Shown here: positions 8,356-17,034 of the stretch, one piece after another
How positions within the stretch are numbered: position 1 is the first letter of the stretch
Layout: the number at the start of each line of letters is the position of its first letter
Source of the DNA: Streptomyces hygroscopicus
GTDB taxonomy: Bacteria; Actinomycetota; Actinomycetes; Streptomycetales; Streptomycetaceae
Direction: 5' to 3'
Assembly: GCF_026168105.1 (NCBI RefSeq)
Contig: NZ_LBMW01000004.1
Location: forward strand, 124,001 to 188,000
DNA length: 64,000 nucleotides
The notes under the pieces: model-generated
Seen by the model: the letters and a program-made list of their open reading frames with translations, nothing else
Told to the model about the DNA's origin: nothing
Database searches by the model: none
Position numbers and translations under genes: made by a program

Positions 8356-9441
8356 TCAGGCGATCACCGCCGCCCGCACGCACAGCACGTCCGGCAGATG
8401 GGACGCGAGCTGCTGCCAGCTGTCACCGTCGTCCGCCGACGCGTACAACTCGCCGTTGCGATTGCCGAAGTACACCCCTGCCGGGTCCCCGTCGTCCGTG
8501 CACAGGGCGTCCCGCAGCACCGTGCCGTAGTGGTCCCCGGTCGGCAGCCCCGCCGCGAGCGGCTCCCAGCTCTGGCCCGCGTCCGCGGTGCGGAAGACAC
8601 GACATCGGTGGCCGGCCGGGACACGGTCGGCGTCCGCGTTGATCGGGAAGACGTACGCCGTCGCCCCGCGGTGCGGATGGGCGGCCGCGGCGAAACCGAA
8701 CGTCGAGGGAAGACCGTCACCGATATCCGTCCAGTGGGCGCCGCCGTCGTCACTTCTGTACACCCCCCAGTGGTTCTGGAGATACAGCCGGTCCGGACTG
8801 GTCGCGTCCTGTGCGATCTTGTGCACGCACTGGCCGAACTCGGGGTTCGGATCGGGCAGGAACACCGCGGAGACGCCGGAGTTGGACGGCTCCCAGCTCA
8901 GGCCGCCGTCCCGGGTCCGGAACACCCCCGCCGTCGACACGGCGACCGTCACGGCCAGCGGATCCCGCTTGTCGGTGACGACGGTGTGCAGGCCCTCGCC
9001 GCCACCGCCCGGCACCCATCTGTCGCGCGTCGGGTGTTCCCAGAGAGGGCGCACGAGATCGAAGCTCTCGCCCCGGTCCTCGGAACGGTAGAGCGCGGCC
9101 GGTTCGGTGCCCGCGTACACCACGTCCGGCTCGGCGGCCGCCGGGTGCAGCTGCCAGACGCGCTCCAGCGAAGCGCCCGTGTCCTTCGGGAACTTGACGG
9201 CGGGCTGTGCCGGTTCCGTCCAGGTGCGGCCCAGGTCGTCGGAGTGGAAGACGGACGGTCCCCAGTGCGAGCTGTCCCCTCCGGCCAGCAGGCGCGGGGT
9301 GTCGCCGCGGGTGTCGATGGCGACCGAGTAGATCGCCTGCGCGTTGAAGTGGGGGCTCTCGTCGAACTCCCAGGCGCCGCCCCGTCGCCGCCCGATGAAA
9401 AGTCCCTTGCGTGTGCCCACGGTGAGCAGAACGTCGGCCAT
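8356..9441 (-). CDS. BNR/WD40-like repeat protein (exo-alpha-sialidase-like)
   Basis: 361 residues forming a predicted beta-propeller. Asp-box-like repeats recur (SDDLGRTW, SEDRGESF, TRDGGLSWE, SDDGGAHW, TADAGQSWE, SADDGDSWQQ), about six in all, as in sialidase/BNR and YCF48-like proteins. There is no signal peptide, so it is probably cytoplasmic. Sialidase activity is not supported, since the catalytic Arg triad and Tyr/Glu pair are not evident. The ATG at 9441 is chosen because GGAGGTGG lies just upstream; an ORF start at 9504 only adds unrelated sequence. It stands alone, with the ung 5' fragment downstream. Confidence 0.85.
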   Translation of the reverse strand: MADVLLTVGTRKGLFIGRRRGGAWEFDESPHFNAQAIYSVAIDTRGDTPRLLAGGDSSHWGPSVFHSDDLGRTWTEPAQPAVKFPKDTGASLERVWQLHPAAAEPDVVYAGTEPAALYRSEDRGESFDLVRPLWEHPTRDRWVPGGGGEGLHTVVTDKRDPLAVTVAVSTAGVFRTRDGGLSWEPSNSGVSAVFLPDPNPEFGQCVHKIAQDATSPDRLYLQNHWGVYRSDDGGAHWTDIGDGLPSTFGFAAAAHPHRGATAYVFPINADADRVPAGHRCRVFRTADAGQSWEPLAAGLPTGDHYGTVLRDALCTDDGDPAGVYFGNRNGELYASADDGDSWQQLASHLPDVLCVRAAVIA

Positions 9442-9732
9442 GCCGACCACCTCCGAAACGCCGGTGTTCCAGACACGGGAAAGTCTGCACCCAGGCACTG
9501 ACAACCACCTCCGGACGCTCGTCCGCGCAGGTCAGAGTCGTGTCGCCGAGGCCCGGGCAGATCCGTCAGCGATCCGCCGGACCCCGGCGCGCTCGGCCGG
9601 CCCTGGCGCCGGGGCCTGGCCGGGAACGGCGGACCGGCGGGCCGACGAACATCATGTGAGCACCTTGGGGCCGGTTCCCGTATGGAAGTGCGGTCGGGGG
9701 GTTGTCCGTGCATGCGTGAGGAGGAGCCATCG

Positions 9733-10332
9733 ATGAGGTGGCCGGCGTCGATGACCGCATTCCGCGGTCCCGGGGCGTTTGTGTGGCGGTGGCGGCGCAA
9801 TCCGCTGCGGCGTCGCAGCGATGCGCTGGAGGCCTGGATAGTGCTGGCCGTCTGGTGCGCCATCGTGGTCGGCGGAGTGCTGACGGGGCTGGCCGCGACG
9901 CACTCCGTGGAGCGCGGTCTGGCCCGGGAACGTGCCGGGTGGCGCCCGGCCGTGGCCCTGCTCACCCAGGACGCCCCGAAGGCCACGACCGCGACAGCGG
10001 CCGGAGCGGAACGGGTGTGGGCCAAGGTGCGCTGGCTGGGCAGGGACGGCTTGTCCCATTCCGGCCGGGTTCGGGTCGCCGCCGGAAGCCCCACGGGCAC
10101 GGCCGTCACGGTGTGGACGGACCGTGACGGGGCCCTGGTGACGCCGCCCGGGACCGAGTCCCAGGAGCAGATACGTGCCGCCATGGTCGGCGTCGTGGTG
10201 GGGTTGAGCACGGCGGCGGTTCCGTTCCTGAGCGGGCGCATCGTCCGCGAGCGTCTGGAGCGACGGCGCATGGCGCAGTGGGACGAGGCCTGGGCGCGGT
10301 TCGGGCCGATGTGGGGACGGACGACGGGCTGA
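9733..10332 (+). CDS. Rv1733c-like membrane protein
   Basis: 199 residues with two transmembrane segments: about 38-58 (AWIVLAVWCAIVVGGVLTGL) and about 150-170 (MVGVVVGLSTAAVPFLSG). They flank an extracytoplasmic domain of about 90 residues with VWAKVRWLG and VTVWTDRDGALV, as in the Streptomyces proteins annotated as Rv1733c-like. The N-terminus carries a basic stretch (WRWRRNPLRRRSDALE) typical of that family. The ATG at 9733 is chosen because GAGGAGG lies directly upstream. The function of the family is unknown. Confidence 0.8.
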   Translation: MRWPASMTAFRGPGAFVWRWRRNPLRRRSDALEAWIVLAVWCAIVVGGVLTGLAATHSVERGLARERAGWRPAVALLTQDAPKATTATAAGAERVWAKVRWLGRDGLSHSGRVRVAAGSPTGTAVTVWTDRDGALVTPPGTESQEQIRAAMVGVVVGLSTAAVPFLSGRIVRERLERRRMAQWDEAWARFGPMWGRTTG

Positions 10333-10377
10333 CCGGTCGCGGCCGGCCCGGCTCGCCCTGGCACCCGAGGGCGTCCG

Positions 10378-10673
10378 CGCTCAACGTCCCGGCCCGCGCC
10401 CGCGGGGTACCGGACGCGCAGACGTGCCCCCGGGTCGCCGCCGACGGCGGCGAGCTCTCCTGTTCGCACTTCGACCTGCCCGTCACCAAGTCCACGACCA
10501 CGTATCACTTTCCGGGTGCTCCGCGAGAGAGCGGAGTGATCGGGCAGGTCTACCGGGGCACGGCCAAGATGAGCGGTCTGCGCAGGGACGATCTGGACGA
10601 CCTCTTCCCGGGACTGCTAGACACTCTGCTCACCGCCGCCGCCCGCCAGGCCGCCCGCCTCGGGGACGGCTGA
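10378..10673 (+). pseudogene. Possible gene remnant, unknown family
   Basis: A plus-strand frame with good G/C third-position bias reads GVPDAQTCPRVAADGGELSC, then HFDLPVTKSTTTYHF and LRRDDLDDLFPGLLDTLL, to a TGA at 10673. No start codon with a ribosome binding site is found; the nearest in-frame ATG (10278) lies inside the preceding gene. Its 3' end overlaps the permease gene on the opposite strand by 57 bases. It is either a small unrecognised gene or the tail of a lost one. Confidence 0.3.
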
Positions 10674-11975
10674 AGCGCCCATCCGGGGAGCGTGGTTGAA
10701 GAGCAGATTCAATACGATCGCCGTCAGGCAGCCGGCGCTGATCCCGCTGTTCATCACTGTCTGGAACCAGTGCGGGAACCGCTCGTACACCGTCGGCACG
10801 CCGACCGGCAGCATGCCGACCGCCACCGACACGGCCACCACCGTCAGGTTGTGGTTGCCCTTGAAGTCCACCGCGGCCAGCGTCCGCAGTCCGCTCGCGG
10901 CGACCGTCCCGAACATCACCAGACCCGCACCGCCCAGGACCGGAGCCGGAATCGCCGCGACCACCGCGCCCAGCTTGGGCAGCAGCCCCAGCAGCACGAG
11001 CATGCCACCGGAGGCCGCGACCACCCAGCGGCTGCGCACCCGGGTCATGCCGACCAGGCCCACGTTCTGCGCGTACGCCGTGTACGGGAAGGTGTTGAAC
11101 ACTCCGCCGAGGACCGTGGAGAGCCCGTCGGCGCGGAGCCCGTCCGCGAGAGACCGCGGGTCTGCCCTGCGCCCGGTCATCTCGCCGACCGCGATCAGGT
11201 CACCGGTCGTCTCGGTCATCGTCACCAGTGCCACCACGAGCATCGACACGGTCGCCGAGGCGTTGAAGGCCGGCACGCCGAAGTGGAAGGGCGTGCTGAT
11301 CCCGACCCAGTCGGCCCTCTCCACGCCCCTGAAATCGGTGAACCCGAACGGCACCGCCACCGCGAGCCCCACCGCCATGCCGATCAGGACCGCGATCCGG
11401 CTGAGGAAGGGCGGGGCGAACCGCTGCACACCGAGCACCACGGCGAGCACGCAAGCCGCCAGCGCCAGGTTCCGGGGCTCCCCGAAGTCCTTCGCGCCCT
11501 GTCCGCCCGCGGCCCAGTTGCCGGCCACCGGCAGCAGTGAGAGCCCGATGATCAGGATCACCGTGCCTGTGACGAGCGGCGGGAAGAAGCGCAGCAGTCT
11601 GCCGAAGACCGGCGCGAGCAGCACGATGGCGAGGCCGGCCACGATCACCGAGCCGTAGATCGCGGGCAGTCCGCCGCCCGTCGTCCCGATGAGCACCATC
11701 GGGGAGACGGCGGCGAAGGTGCAGCCCTGCATGATCGGCAGCCGGACGCCGAAGCGCCAGAAGCCGATGCACTGGATGAGCGTCGCCACGCCGCACACCA
11801 GCAGATCGGCGGTGATCAGGTACGCCAGGTCCGCGGCCGACAGCTTCATCGCACCGCCGACGATCAGGGGAACGGCGACCGCGCCCGCGTACATCGCGAG
11901 GACGTGTTGGAGGCCGAAGGCCGCGAGCCGGTGTACGGGCGGGACTTCGTCGACGGGGTGCACGGGTGTCGTCAT
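10617..11975 (-). CDS. Nucleobase:cation symporter, uracil/xanthine permease family (NCS2)
   Basis: 452 residues with 12-14 hydrophobic segments. The pattern is that of the xanthine/uracil permease family: an N-terminal QHVLAMYAGAVAVPLIVGGA, an early IQCIGFWRFGVRLPIMQGCTF, the signature region MTETTGDLIAVGEMTGR, and NVGLVGMTRVRSR. It would import a purine or pyrimidine base with protons across the cytoplasmic membrane. The TETTGD/AVGE pattern resembles xanthine/urate permeases (PbuX, UapA) more than uracil permeases, but substrate choice is inferred. The ATG at 11975 gives the standard N-terminus; the longer ORF to 12092 is unsupported. No strong ribosome binding site is seen. Confidence 0.92.
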   Translation of the reverse strand: MTTPVHPVDEVPPVHRLAAFGLQHVLAMYAGAVAVPLIVGGAMKLSAADLAYLITADLLVCGVATLIQCIGFWRFGVRLPIMQGCTFAAVSPMVLIGTTGGGLPAIYGSVIVAGLAIVLLAPVFGRLLRFFPPLVTGTVILIIGLSLLPVAGNWAAGGQGAKDFGEPRNLALAACVLAVVLGVQRFAPPFLSRIAVLIGMAVGLAVAVPFGFTDFRGVERADWVGISTPFHFGVPAFNASATVSMLVVALVTMTETTGDLIAVGEMTGRRADPRSLADGLRADGLSTVLGGVFNTFPYTAYAQNVGLVGMTRVRSRWVVAASGGMLVLLGLLPKLGAVVAAIPAPVLGGAGLVMFGTVAASGLRTLAAVDFKGNHNLTVVAVSVAVGMLPVGVPTVYERFPHWFQTVMNSGISAGCLTAIVLNLLFNHAPRMGASAVPEAGGLAGGGGEQSV

Positions 11976-12105
11976 GGGGGAGAAGGTAGGCGGGTTGAAC
12001 AAGTTGTTGATTTCGGGGTGGTTGCAGACTTGTGTCACACCCTCAGCCGTCTGCGGCCGGTCGCTCCGGCGCGGCGCAGCCCCAGCAGGCAACCGTTACC
12101 GCTCG

Positions 12106-13449
12106 TTACGGGGTGTTGCTGTTCACGGCGGCCATGAGTGATGGCCAGTCCGGGAGTTTGACCACCCCGCGCCCCAGCGAAGCGCCGAGCTCCGCCTCCG
12201 CCCGCTCGATCGCCAGCCACCCCGCCCACTCGACGGGTGCGACACCGTCCGCCCGTAGGGCCGGGAGTGCGTCCTCGGGAACCTCACGTCGTACGAGCCC
12301 GGGTGCGTCCTCGATCAGCGAGGCCACCGTCTCCTTCGCGCACGGCCGGTTCGTGCCGATGACGCCCGTCGGACCCCGCTTGATCCACCCGGCCACGTAC
12401 TCACCCGGCGAGACGGCCCCTTCGCGCAGTACCCGGCCCGCCAGATGCGGCACCGTACCGGTCGGCACGTCGAACGGCAGCCCTTCCAGGGCCACTCCGC
12501 GATAGCCGACCGAGCGCAGCACGAGCTGGGCCTCGATGTCCTCGTACCGGCCACTGCCCGTGACCCCGCCCTGCCCGTCGGGAACCGTACGCTCGAAGCG
12601 CACCGCGCCCACGCGGCCAATGTCGGCGAGCACTTCCGCGGGCCGCAGGAAGAAGCGCAGCCGGATACGGCGGGGGGCGCCCCGTGGCGGCGTCGCGGCC
12701 CAGGCGCGCAGCACCTCGATGTTGCGGCGCTGGGTGGCCGGCAGCGCGGACGGGTCGGCGTACGCCGGATCGAGCGCCAACTCCGCCTCGTCCACGACCA
12801 CCTCGGTGTCCGGCAGGGCGCCCAGCTCGCGCAGCTCCTTGGTGGTGAAGCGGGCCTGCGAGGGACCGCGCCGCCCCACCATGTGGATCTCGCCGACCTT
12901 GCTGGCGGCCAGGGAGGTGAGCGCCGCCTGCGGCATGTCGGTGGGGCTCAGCTCCGTCGTGCCGCGGGCCAGCATCCGGGTCACGTCGACCGCGACGTTT
13001 CCGACGCCGATCACGACGGCCGTCCGTGCGCCCCGCACGAACTCCTCGGCCATCGAGTCGGGGTGCGCGCTGTACCAGGACACGAACTCGGTCGCCGACC
13101 AGCTTCCGGGCAGTTCCTCGCCCGGGATGCCGAGATGCCGGTCGGTGGCGGCGCCCACGCAGTAGACCACCGCGTGGTAGAGCTCGCGCAGCCGTGCGGG
13201 CGGTACCCCGTCGGCTCCGACCTGGACGCCGCCGAGGAAGCGGATGCGCTCGTGCTCCAGGACGGCGCGCAGATTGTTCTGCAGCGACTTGATCTTCTCG
13301 TGGTCGGGCGCGACTCCGTACCGCACCAGCCCGTACGGGCAGGGCAGCCGGTCGAGGACGTCGACGCGCACCTCTGGATCCTGCTGGACAAGGCTCTGGG
13401 CGGTGTAGACCCCGCTCGGCCCGGAGCCGATGACGGCGACATGCAGCAC
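12106..13449 (-). CDS. Ferredoxin/adrenodoxin-type NADP reductase (FprA-like)
   Basis: FAD flavoprotein that passes electrons between NADPH and a ferredoxin, often serving cytochromes P450. 447 residues, the usual length of the adrenodoxin-reductase family. The FAD-binding Rossmann motif is at the N-terminus (VAVIGSGPSGVYTAQSL), the NADP site is GVGNVAVDVTRML, and the C-terminal AGWIKRGPTGVIGTN region is characteristic. The GTG at 13449 follows GAGGGAG at suitable spacing. No ferredoxin or P450 gene lies adjacent. The gene ends 130 bases before the permease start and could share a transcript with it. Confidence 0.93.
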   Translation of the reverse strand: MLHVAVIGSGPSGVYTAQSLVQQDPEVRVDVLDRLPCPYGLVRYGVAPDHEKIKSLQNNLRAVLEHERIRFLGGVQVGADGVPPARLRELYHAVVYCVGAATDRHLGIPGEELPGSWSATEFVSWYSAHPDSMAEEFVRGARTAVVIGVGNVAVDVTRMLARGTTELSPTDMPQAALTSLAASKVGEIHMVGRRGPSQARFTTKELRELGALPDTEVVVDEAELALDPAYADPSALPATQRRNIEVLRAWAATPPRGAPRRIRLRFFLRPAEVLADIGRVGAVRFERTVPDGQGGVTGSGRYEDIEAQLVLRSVGYRGVALEGLPFDVPTGTVPHLAGRVLREGAVSPGEYVAGWIKRGPTGVIGTNRPCAKETVASLIEDAPGLVRREVPEDALPALRADGVAPVEWAGWLAIERAEAELGASLGRGVVKLPDWPSLMAAVNSNTP

Positions 13450-13609
13450 GGCGGAACTCCCTCGCGGAGGAGATCGCTGGTGGGTCCAGCATTGCACCGA
13501 GCACGGCCTGAAGGGAGGGGGCGCGGCGCTGGGCCGACGGGGTGCGGTGCGTGCTTCTTCCGTGCGTGGCTCTTCGCATGGTATGTGATCGCTCGCTTAC
13601 GTTGCATAT

Positions 13610-14116
13610 ATGCTGGAAGTGTCCTTTCAGGATTTTTCTGAACGATCTCGATCGAATGACATGGTGTCCGTGCGGCCCGCGTGGGAGGTGCGGGAGCGCG
13701 GGAGCGTCACGTCGTGGTTCGCTGTCCGGCTGGACCTGTCCGACGGGGGGTACGTGGACGTCCTGGCCGTGGTGACCGGCGGATGCGTGTCGATCGAGGA
13801 GGTGCGGGCGCAGCCGCCCCTGTCCCTCGACGATCTGACGGCGCTCGCCGACTGGATCGAGGAACCGCTGCTCGAGGTGTGCGGCAGGGAGTCCGGGCCG
13901 TCGTCCGGGACGCCGGTGCATGCCCTGCCCGCCTGGCCGTGTGGCATCGAGGGCCGGCGTCGCGTCGCCGACGAGTACCTCGCGGCCCAGAGGGAGGGCG
14001 TCGACCCGGTGTCCGCGGTGATGCGGGCGACGGGGCGCAGCCGCCGCCTGTCGCTGAAACTGATCGCGGGAGCACGCGACGCGGGCTTTCTGACACCACG
14101 TCATATTCGACGCTGA
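13610..14116 (+). CDS. DUF6214 family protein
   Basis: 168 residues if the ATG at 13610 is used, 151 if the ATG at 13661 is used. The conserved part starts at VRPAWEVRERGSVTSWFAVRL, which favours 13661, but neither start has a good ribosome binding site. The pattern VDVLAVVTGGCVSIEEVRAQ followed by LSLDDLTALADWIEEPL and a basic C-terminal helix pair (GRSRRLSLKLIAGARDAGFL) matches the Streptomyces DUF6214 family. Function is unknown; the C-terminus resembles a short helix-turn-helix. It is divergent from the ferredoxin reductase, with an AT-rich stretch (about 13560-13640) between them that probably holds both promoters. Confidence 0.75.
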   Translation: MLEVSFQDFSERSRSNDMVSVRPAWEVRERGSVTSWFAVRLDLSDGGYVDVLAVVTGGCVSIEEVRAQPPLSLDDLTALADWIEEPLLEVCGRESGPSSGTPVHALPAWPCGIEGRRRVADEYLAAQREGVDPVSAVMRATGRSRRLSLKLIAGARDAGFLTPRHIRR

Positions 14117-14213
14117 ACGGCGCTTTGCGAGCGGGCCCGGGATGGACGGTCGGCGCGGCATGCCGTGCGACGCCGCCCTGGCCGGGTGCGTCGAACGTCC
14201 GGACGCGGCAGGA

Positions 14214-14897
14214 CTACTTCGGCCGTCCGTCGTCGTCGTGGCAGCGGGTCCCCGTCGCGAAGAACCGCGACAGATCCGCGTCGTACGCCTGTCCGGCCCC
14301 TTCGGGATCCGACGGGGCGCCCATCTCCTGGTCGAGCCCGTACCGTTTGAACAATTCGGCCCGCAGGACGGGCAGCGACATCGGAACGCCCGGTACCAGC
14401 GCCGCGTAGACCGCGCCCATCAGCAGTGCCCGCAGCATCGGGTAGTCCATGTCCGGGTCCGACGAGCCGTGCCGGGCGACCGTGTCCCGCAGCAACTCGG
14501 CCAGCCGCTGCTGTTCGGGGCACTGCAAGAACCCCTCTGCCTGGAGAATTCCGGCCATGTGCTGTCGCATGAGCACCGGATGATGGACCGTCAGTCCCAG
14601 AGTGGCGTCGATGGCCCGTGCCAGCCGCTCCCGGCCGTCCTCGGTCCGCGGCTCACGCTCCAGCGCCTCCTCCAGGGTGCGGTGCATCAACCGGTGCACG
14701 GCCGACTGGAGAAGCTGTCGCTTACTGGGGAAGTAGTACGACACCAGGCCACGGGCGGAGCCGGCGCGGTCCGCGATGTCACCGAGTGTCGTCGCGTCAT
14801 ATCCGCGCTCGCCGACCAGTTCGACCGCGGCCTGCAGAAGCCGTTCGCGGGAACGCCGCCGCAATTCTTCATTGACCGAGGTGCTGCGCGGGGACAT
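14214..14897 (-). CDS. TetR family transcriptional regulator
   Basis: 227 residues. The N-terminal helix-turn-helix reads LLQAAVELVGERGYDATTLGD, with recognition helix SARGLVSYYFPSKRQLLQSAV. The variable C-terminal ligand domain includes HHPVLMRQHMAGILQAEGF. The ATG at 14897 follows AGGAG and is preferred to the ATG at 14930, because the palindrome at 14911-14931 would otherwise lie within the coding region. The -10-like TATAGT overlapping that palindrome suggests self-repression. No intact target gene is adjacent: the next gene upstream on the same strand is a decayed oxidoreductase, which may have been its original target. Confidence 0.9.
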   Translation of the reverse strand: MSPRSTSVNEELRRRSRERLLQAAVELVGERGYDATTLGDIADRAGSARGLVSYYFPSKRQLLQSAVHRLMHRTLEEALEREPRTEDGRERLARAIDATLGLTVHHPVLMRQHMAGILQAEGFLQCPEQQRLAELLRDTVARHGSSDPDMDYPMLRALLMGAVYAALVPGVPMSLPVLRAELFKRYGLDQEMGAPSDPEGAGQAYDADLSRFFATGTRCHDDDGRPK

Positions 14898-14910
14898 CCT
14901 GGACTCCTGC

Positions 14911-14931
14911 GTTGACTGGCTGCCAGCCAAC
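14911..14931 (-). promoter_or_regulatory. Palindromic operator in the TetR promoter
   Basis: GTTGACTGG-CTG-CCAGCCAAC: two nine-base arms that pair with one mismatch, 13 bases upstream of the TetR start. On the reverse strand TATAGT (-10-like) overlaps its outer edge, so a bound repressor would block initiation. Size and position fit a TetR autoregulatory site. Confidence 0.65.
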
Positions 14932-15034
14932 TATACTCAACGCATCCCCGAACCCGCCCTGACGGACGGGCTCTTGGGGGCGTCTGCCCTGGGCCACGCG
15001 GGGGATGGTCCAGGGCGGCCGCCGGTGCGACCGC

Positions 15035-15485
15035 CCGCGGACGCCTCGCGCCAGATCCGCCGGGGAATGCAGGGCTTGACGTCCTTCGTGACCACTCCGA
15101 TCGCCCTGCGTACGAACCGTTCCTCCGTCAACTTCCGCAGCACGCCCGCCGCCAGAGGTGCGAACCACCTTCCAGGCCTGCGTACTCCTGCCGGCACAGC
15201 CTCCATCCGGCGCATCTCGTCGTGCGCGGTACGGGCGATCAGCGGCTTCACACCGTGCCGCCCCATCGCGTCGGTGATCTTCGGGGCCGCCGTCGAGCAG
15301 AGCGTCACCGGTGCCCGCCCGGGTCGCCACGCCCGACACGGACAACACGGCGCCCCCTGGACCGCCGCGTCCGCGCCGGTGGCGTCGGCGGAGGCGATCC
15401 GCAGGCCCGCGCGCTCGGCCGGCAGCTCCGGCCGACGGGTCACCGCGGTCACCTCGTGCCCGGCCGTCGGCGCCCGGGTGACCAA
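15035..15485 (-). pseudogene. Decayed NAD(P)-binding (NmrA-like) oxidoreductase gene
   Basis: Reverse-strand pieces of a Streptomyces NAD(P)H-binding oxidoreductase are recognisable in the expected order: AGHEVTAVTRRPE, then VTLCSTAAPKITDAMGRHGVK, then LIARTAHDEMRRMEA, then ERFVRRAIGVVTKDVKP and IWREA. The N-terminal glycine-rich nucleotide site is missing, the middle of the protein is deleted, and the stretch after the first piece (GAPCCPCRAWRPGR) reads as if frameshifted. Two copies of a 25-base repeat cover the point where the N-terminus should begin. The gene is not functional. Confidence 0.7.
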
Positions 15486-15534
15486 CGGTGTGCTGCGGTC
15501 ACCCGCCCGGTGACCAACATTGCGCTGCGGTCAC
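15478..15534. repeat. Tandem 25-base repeat with GTGACC/GGTCAC ends
   Basis: Two copies, 15478-15502 and 15510-15534, with a period of 32 bases. They differ at three positions. Each begins GTGACCAAC and ends GCTGCGGTCAC, so each unit has perfect six-base inverted ends. They sit at the broken 5' end of the oxidoreductase pseudogene. They could be a short duplication or a pair of protein-binding sites. Confidence 0.7.
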
Positions 15535-15789
15535 TCGAACGCGCTCGTGAGCACCCTGAAGGACGATCCCGCGGGAGTCGCCGACCATCTCCCGGACGCC
15601 GTCACCGCCTGTGGAAGGACCCGTCCGGCACGGGCTTCTCGGCAACGGACGGCCCGGCACTGCGGGACGAGGACCGATCCTGGGCCCGGCTCTGCGCACC
15701 GCCCGGCCCCAGGACCCGGGCAACAGCTGTCGCACACCCGCTGAACCGTCCCTAGAGTGGGCACGAGTCCCCGAGGAGGCGTGACGGAC

Positions 15790-16035
15790 ATGGACCGAGA
15801 CCAGATCCTGGCCAGAATCACGGCGATGGTGGACGAGGAGCGGGTCCTGCGGGATGCGCTGGCGTCTGGCCGGATCGACAGCGCGACGGAACACGAACGG
15901 CTCTCCGACCTGGAACGCGCACTGGACCAGTGCTGGGACCTGCTGCGCCAACGCCGCGCGAAGGCCGAGTTCGGGGAGAACCCGGACGACGCCCGCGTCC
16001 GGCCGGCGTCGCAGGTCGAGGACTACGAGGGCTGA
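15790..16035 (+). CDS. DUF2630 family protein
   Basis: 81 residues, almost all helical and charged. The pattern MDRDQILARITAMVDEER followed by LSDLERALDQCWDLLRQRRA and a C-terminal RPASQVEDYEG is the signature of DUF2630, a small actinobacterial family of unknown function. GAGGAGG lies 10 bases before the ATG at 15790. It converges with a HAD hydrolase gene across a short hairpin. Confidence 0.88.
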   Translation: MDRDQILARITAMVDEERVLRDALASGRIDSATEHERLSDLERALDQCWDLLRQRRAKAEFGENPDDARVRPASQVEDYEG

Positions 16036-16049
16036 GGGCCAGGCCCTCA
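16033..16049. terminator. Hairpin between the convergent DUF2630 and HAD genes
   Basis: TGAGGGC-CAG-GCCCTCA: seven-base perfect arms with a three-base loop. It begins at the DUF2630 stop codon and ends four bases before the end of the HAD gene. It could terminate both genes. Confidence 0.5.
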
Positions 16050-16052
16050 AAC

Positions 16053-16751
16053 TCAGCCGATCAGGTCGAGCACGGGACGGAGTCCGTCCGGGCGCTCCTC
16101 GACCGGGCGAGGGTCGACGAAGTGCACCGCACAGCCCAGCTCCGCCGCACCGCCGTCCGCACGGCGGTCGTCGCCCACCATCAGCGTGTCCCCGGGTGCG
16201 ACACCGAGCCTGTCGCAGGCGACGGCGAACAGCCGGGGGTCGGGCTTCTGGATGCCGTGTTCGTACGACAGCACGTACGCGTCCACGTACGGGTCGATGC
16301 CGTGCCCGCGGAAGACCGGCCGCAGGTCCCAGCCGATGTTGCTGACCACGCCAACGGCCACACCGCGCCCGCGCAACGCGCCCAGCACCTCGACCGTGTC
16401 GGGGTAGGGCCGCCAGGCGGCGGACGTCATCTGACGTTCGTACAGCGCGTCGTGAAGCCGCGGGTCCGGCAGCGGGACCTGACGGGACAGGCCGGTGTAA
16501 GTGGCCCGGTGCGCCTCGGCGCTGCGGTCCCGGACCGCCCACAGCGCGGCGAGGTCGTCCGGCAGCGGCCCCGCGGGCAAGGCACCGCCGGCCAGCGCGC
16601 CCGCCGACTCCAGCCGCTCCGCCGCATGGGCCAACTCCACCTCGGACATGGCGATGCCGGCGTCCTCCAGTACCGCGCGCAGCCAAGACGCGGCCGGCTC
16701 GATATGGAAGAGGGTCCCGGAGAAGTCGAAGAGCACGCCTTTGATCGCCAT
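16053..16751 (-). CDS. HAD family hydrolase
   Basis: 232 residues, haloacid dehalogenase-like phosphatase with a helical cap (subfamily IA). Motif I is VLFDFSGTLF near residue 7: the nucleophile Asp is present, but the second Asp of DxDGT is Ser, which weakens the usual general acid/base. Motif II is VVSNIGW, motif III the Lys in GIQKPDPRLF, and motif IV LMVGDDRRADGGAAELG. The probable reaction is phosphate-ester hydrolysis, substrate unknown. The start at 16751 has AAGGATC upstream. It converges with DUF2630. Confidence 0.88.
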   Translation of the reverse strand: MAIKGVLFDFSGTLFHIEPAASWLRAVLEDAGIAMSEVELAHAAERLESAGALAGGALPAGPLPDDLAALWAVRDRSAEAHRATYTGLSRQVPLPDPRLHDALYERQMTSAAWRPYPDTVEVLGALRGRGVAVGVVSNIGWDLRPVFRGHGIDPYVDAYVLSYEHGIQKPDPRLFAVACDRLGVAPGDTLMVGDDRRADGGAAELGCAVHFVDPRPVEERPDGLRPVLDLIG

Positions 16752-17034
16752 GGGCCGATCCTTCGGGAAGCGCCCCCAAGGGTCAAGGACGCGAAGTACG
16801 CCCCTCGGGCGGGAGCGGTTGCTCCTGCGGTGCGCGCCACCCCTCGTGCGAGGCCACCGCGAGCGCGGTCGGCAGGGCCCCGAACGGCCGCGGCGAGATC
16901 ATGGCGGACGCGCACAGCAGGCGCATGGTCCCCGGCCCCGCACCCAGTCCGTCAGGCTGTCGAACGTGTGCGTGATCCCCCGGTGACCGACCGCCCAGCG
17001 GTGCGTGATGCGTGCCGCCCCCCGCTACCGGTCG

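Noticed and set aside
8046..8642. 198-codon plus-strand ORF through the ung 5' fragment
   Set aside because: Arg/Pro-rich composition typical of a shadow frame; overlaps the BNR-repeat gene.
8356..9441. Assignment as a true sialidase
   Set aside because: Asp-box repeats are present, but the sialidase catalytic Arg triad and Tyr/Glu are not recognisable and there is no signal peptide.
13610..13660. Use of the upstream ATG as certain start of the DUF6214 gene
   Set aside because: The family sequence begins near 13661 and neither start has a ribosome binding site, so the longer start is given only as a possibility.
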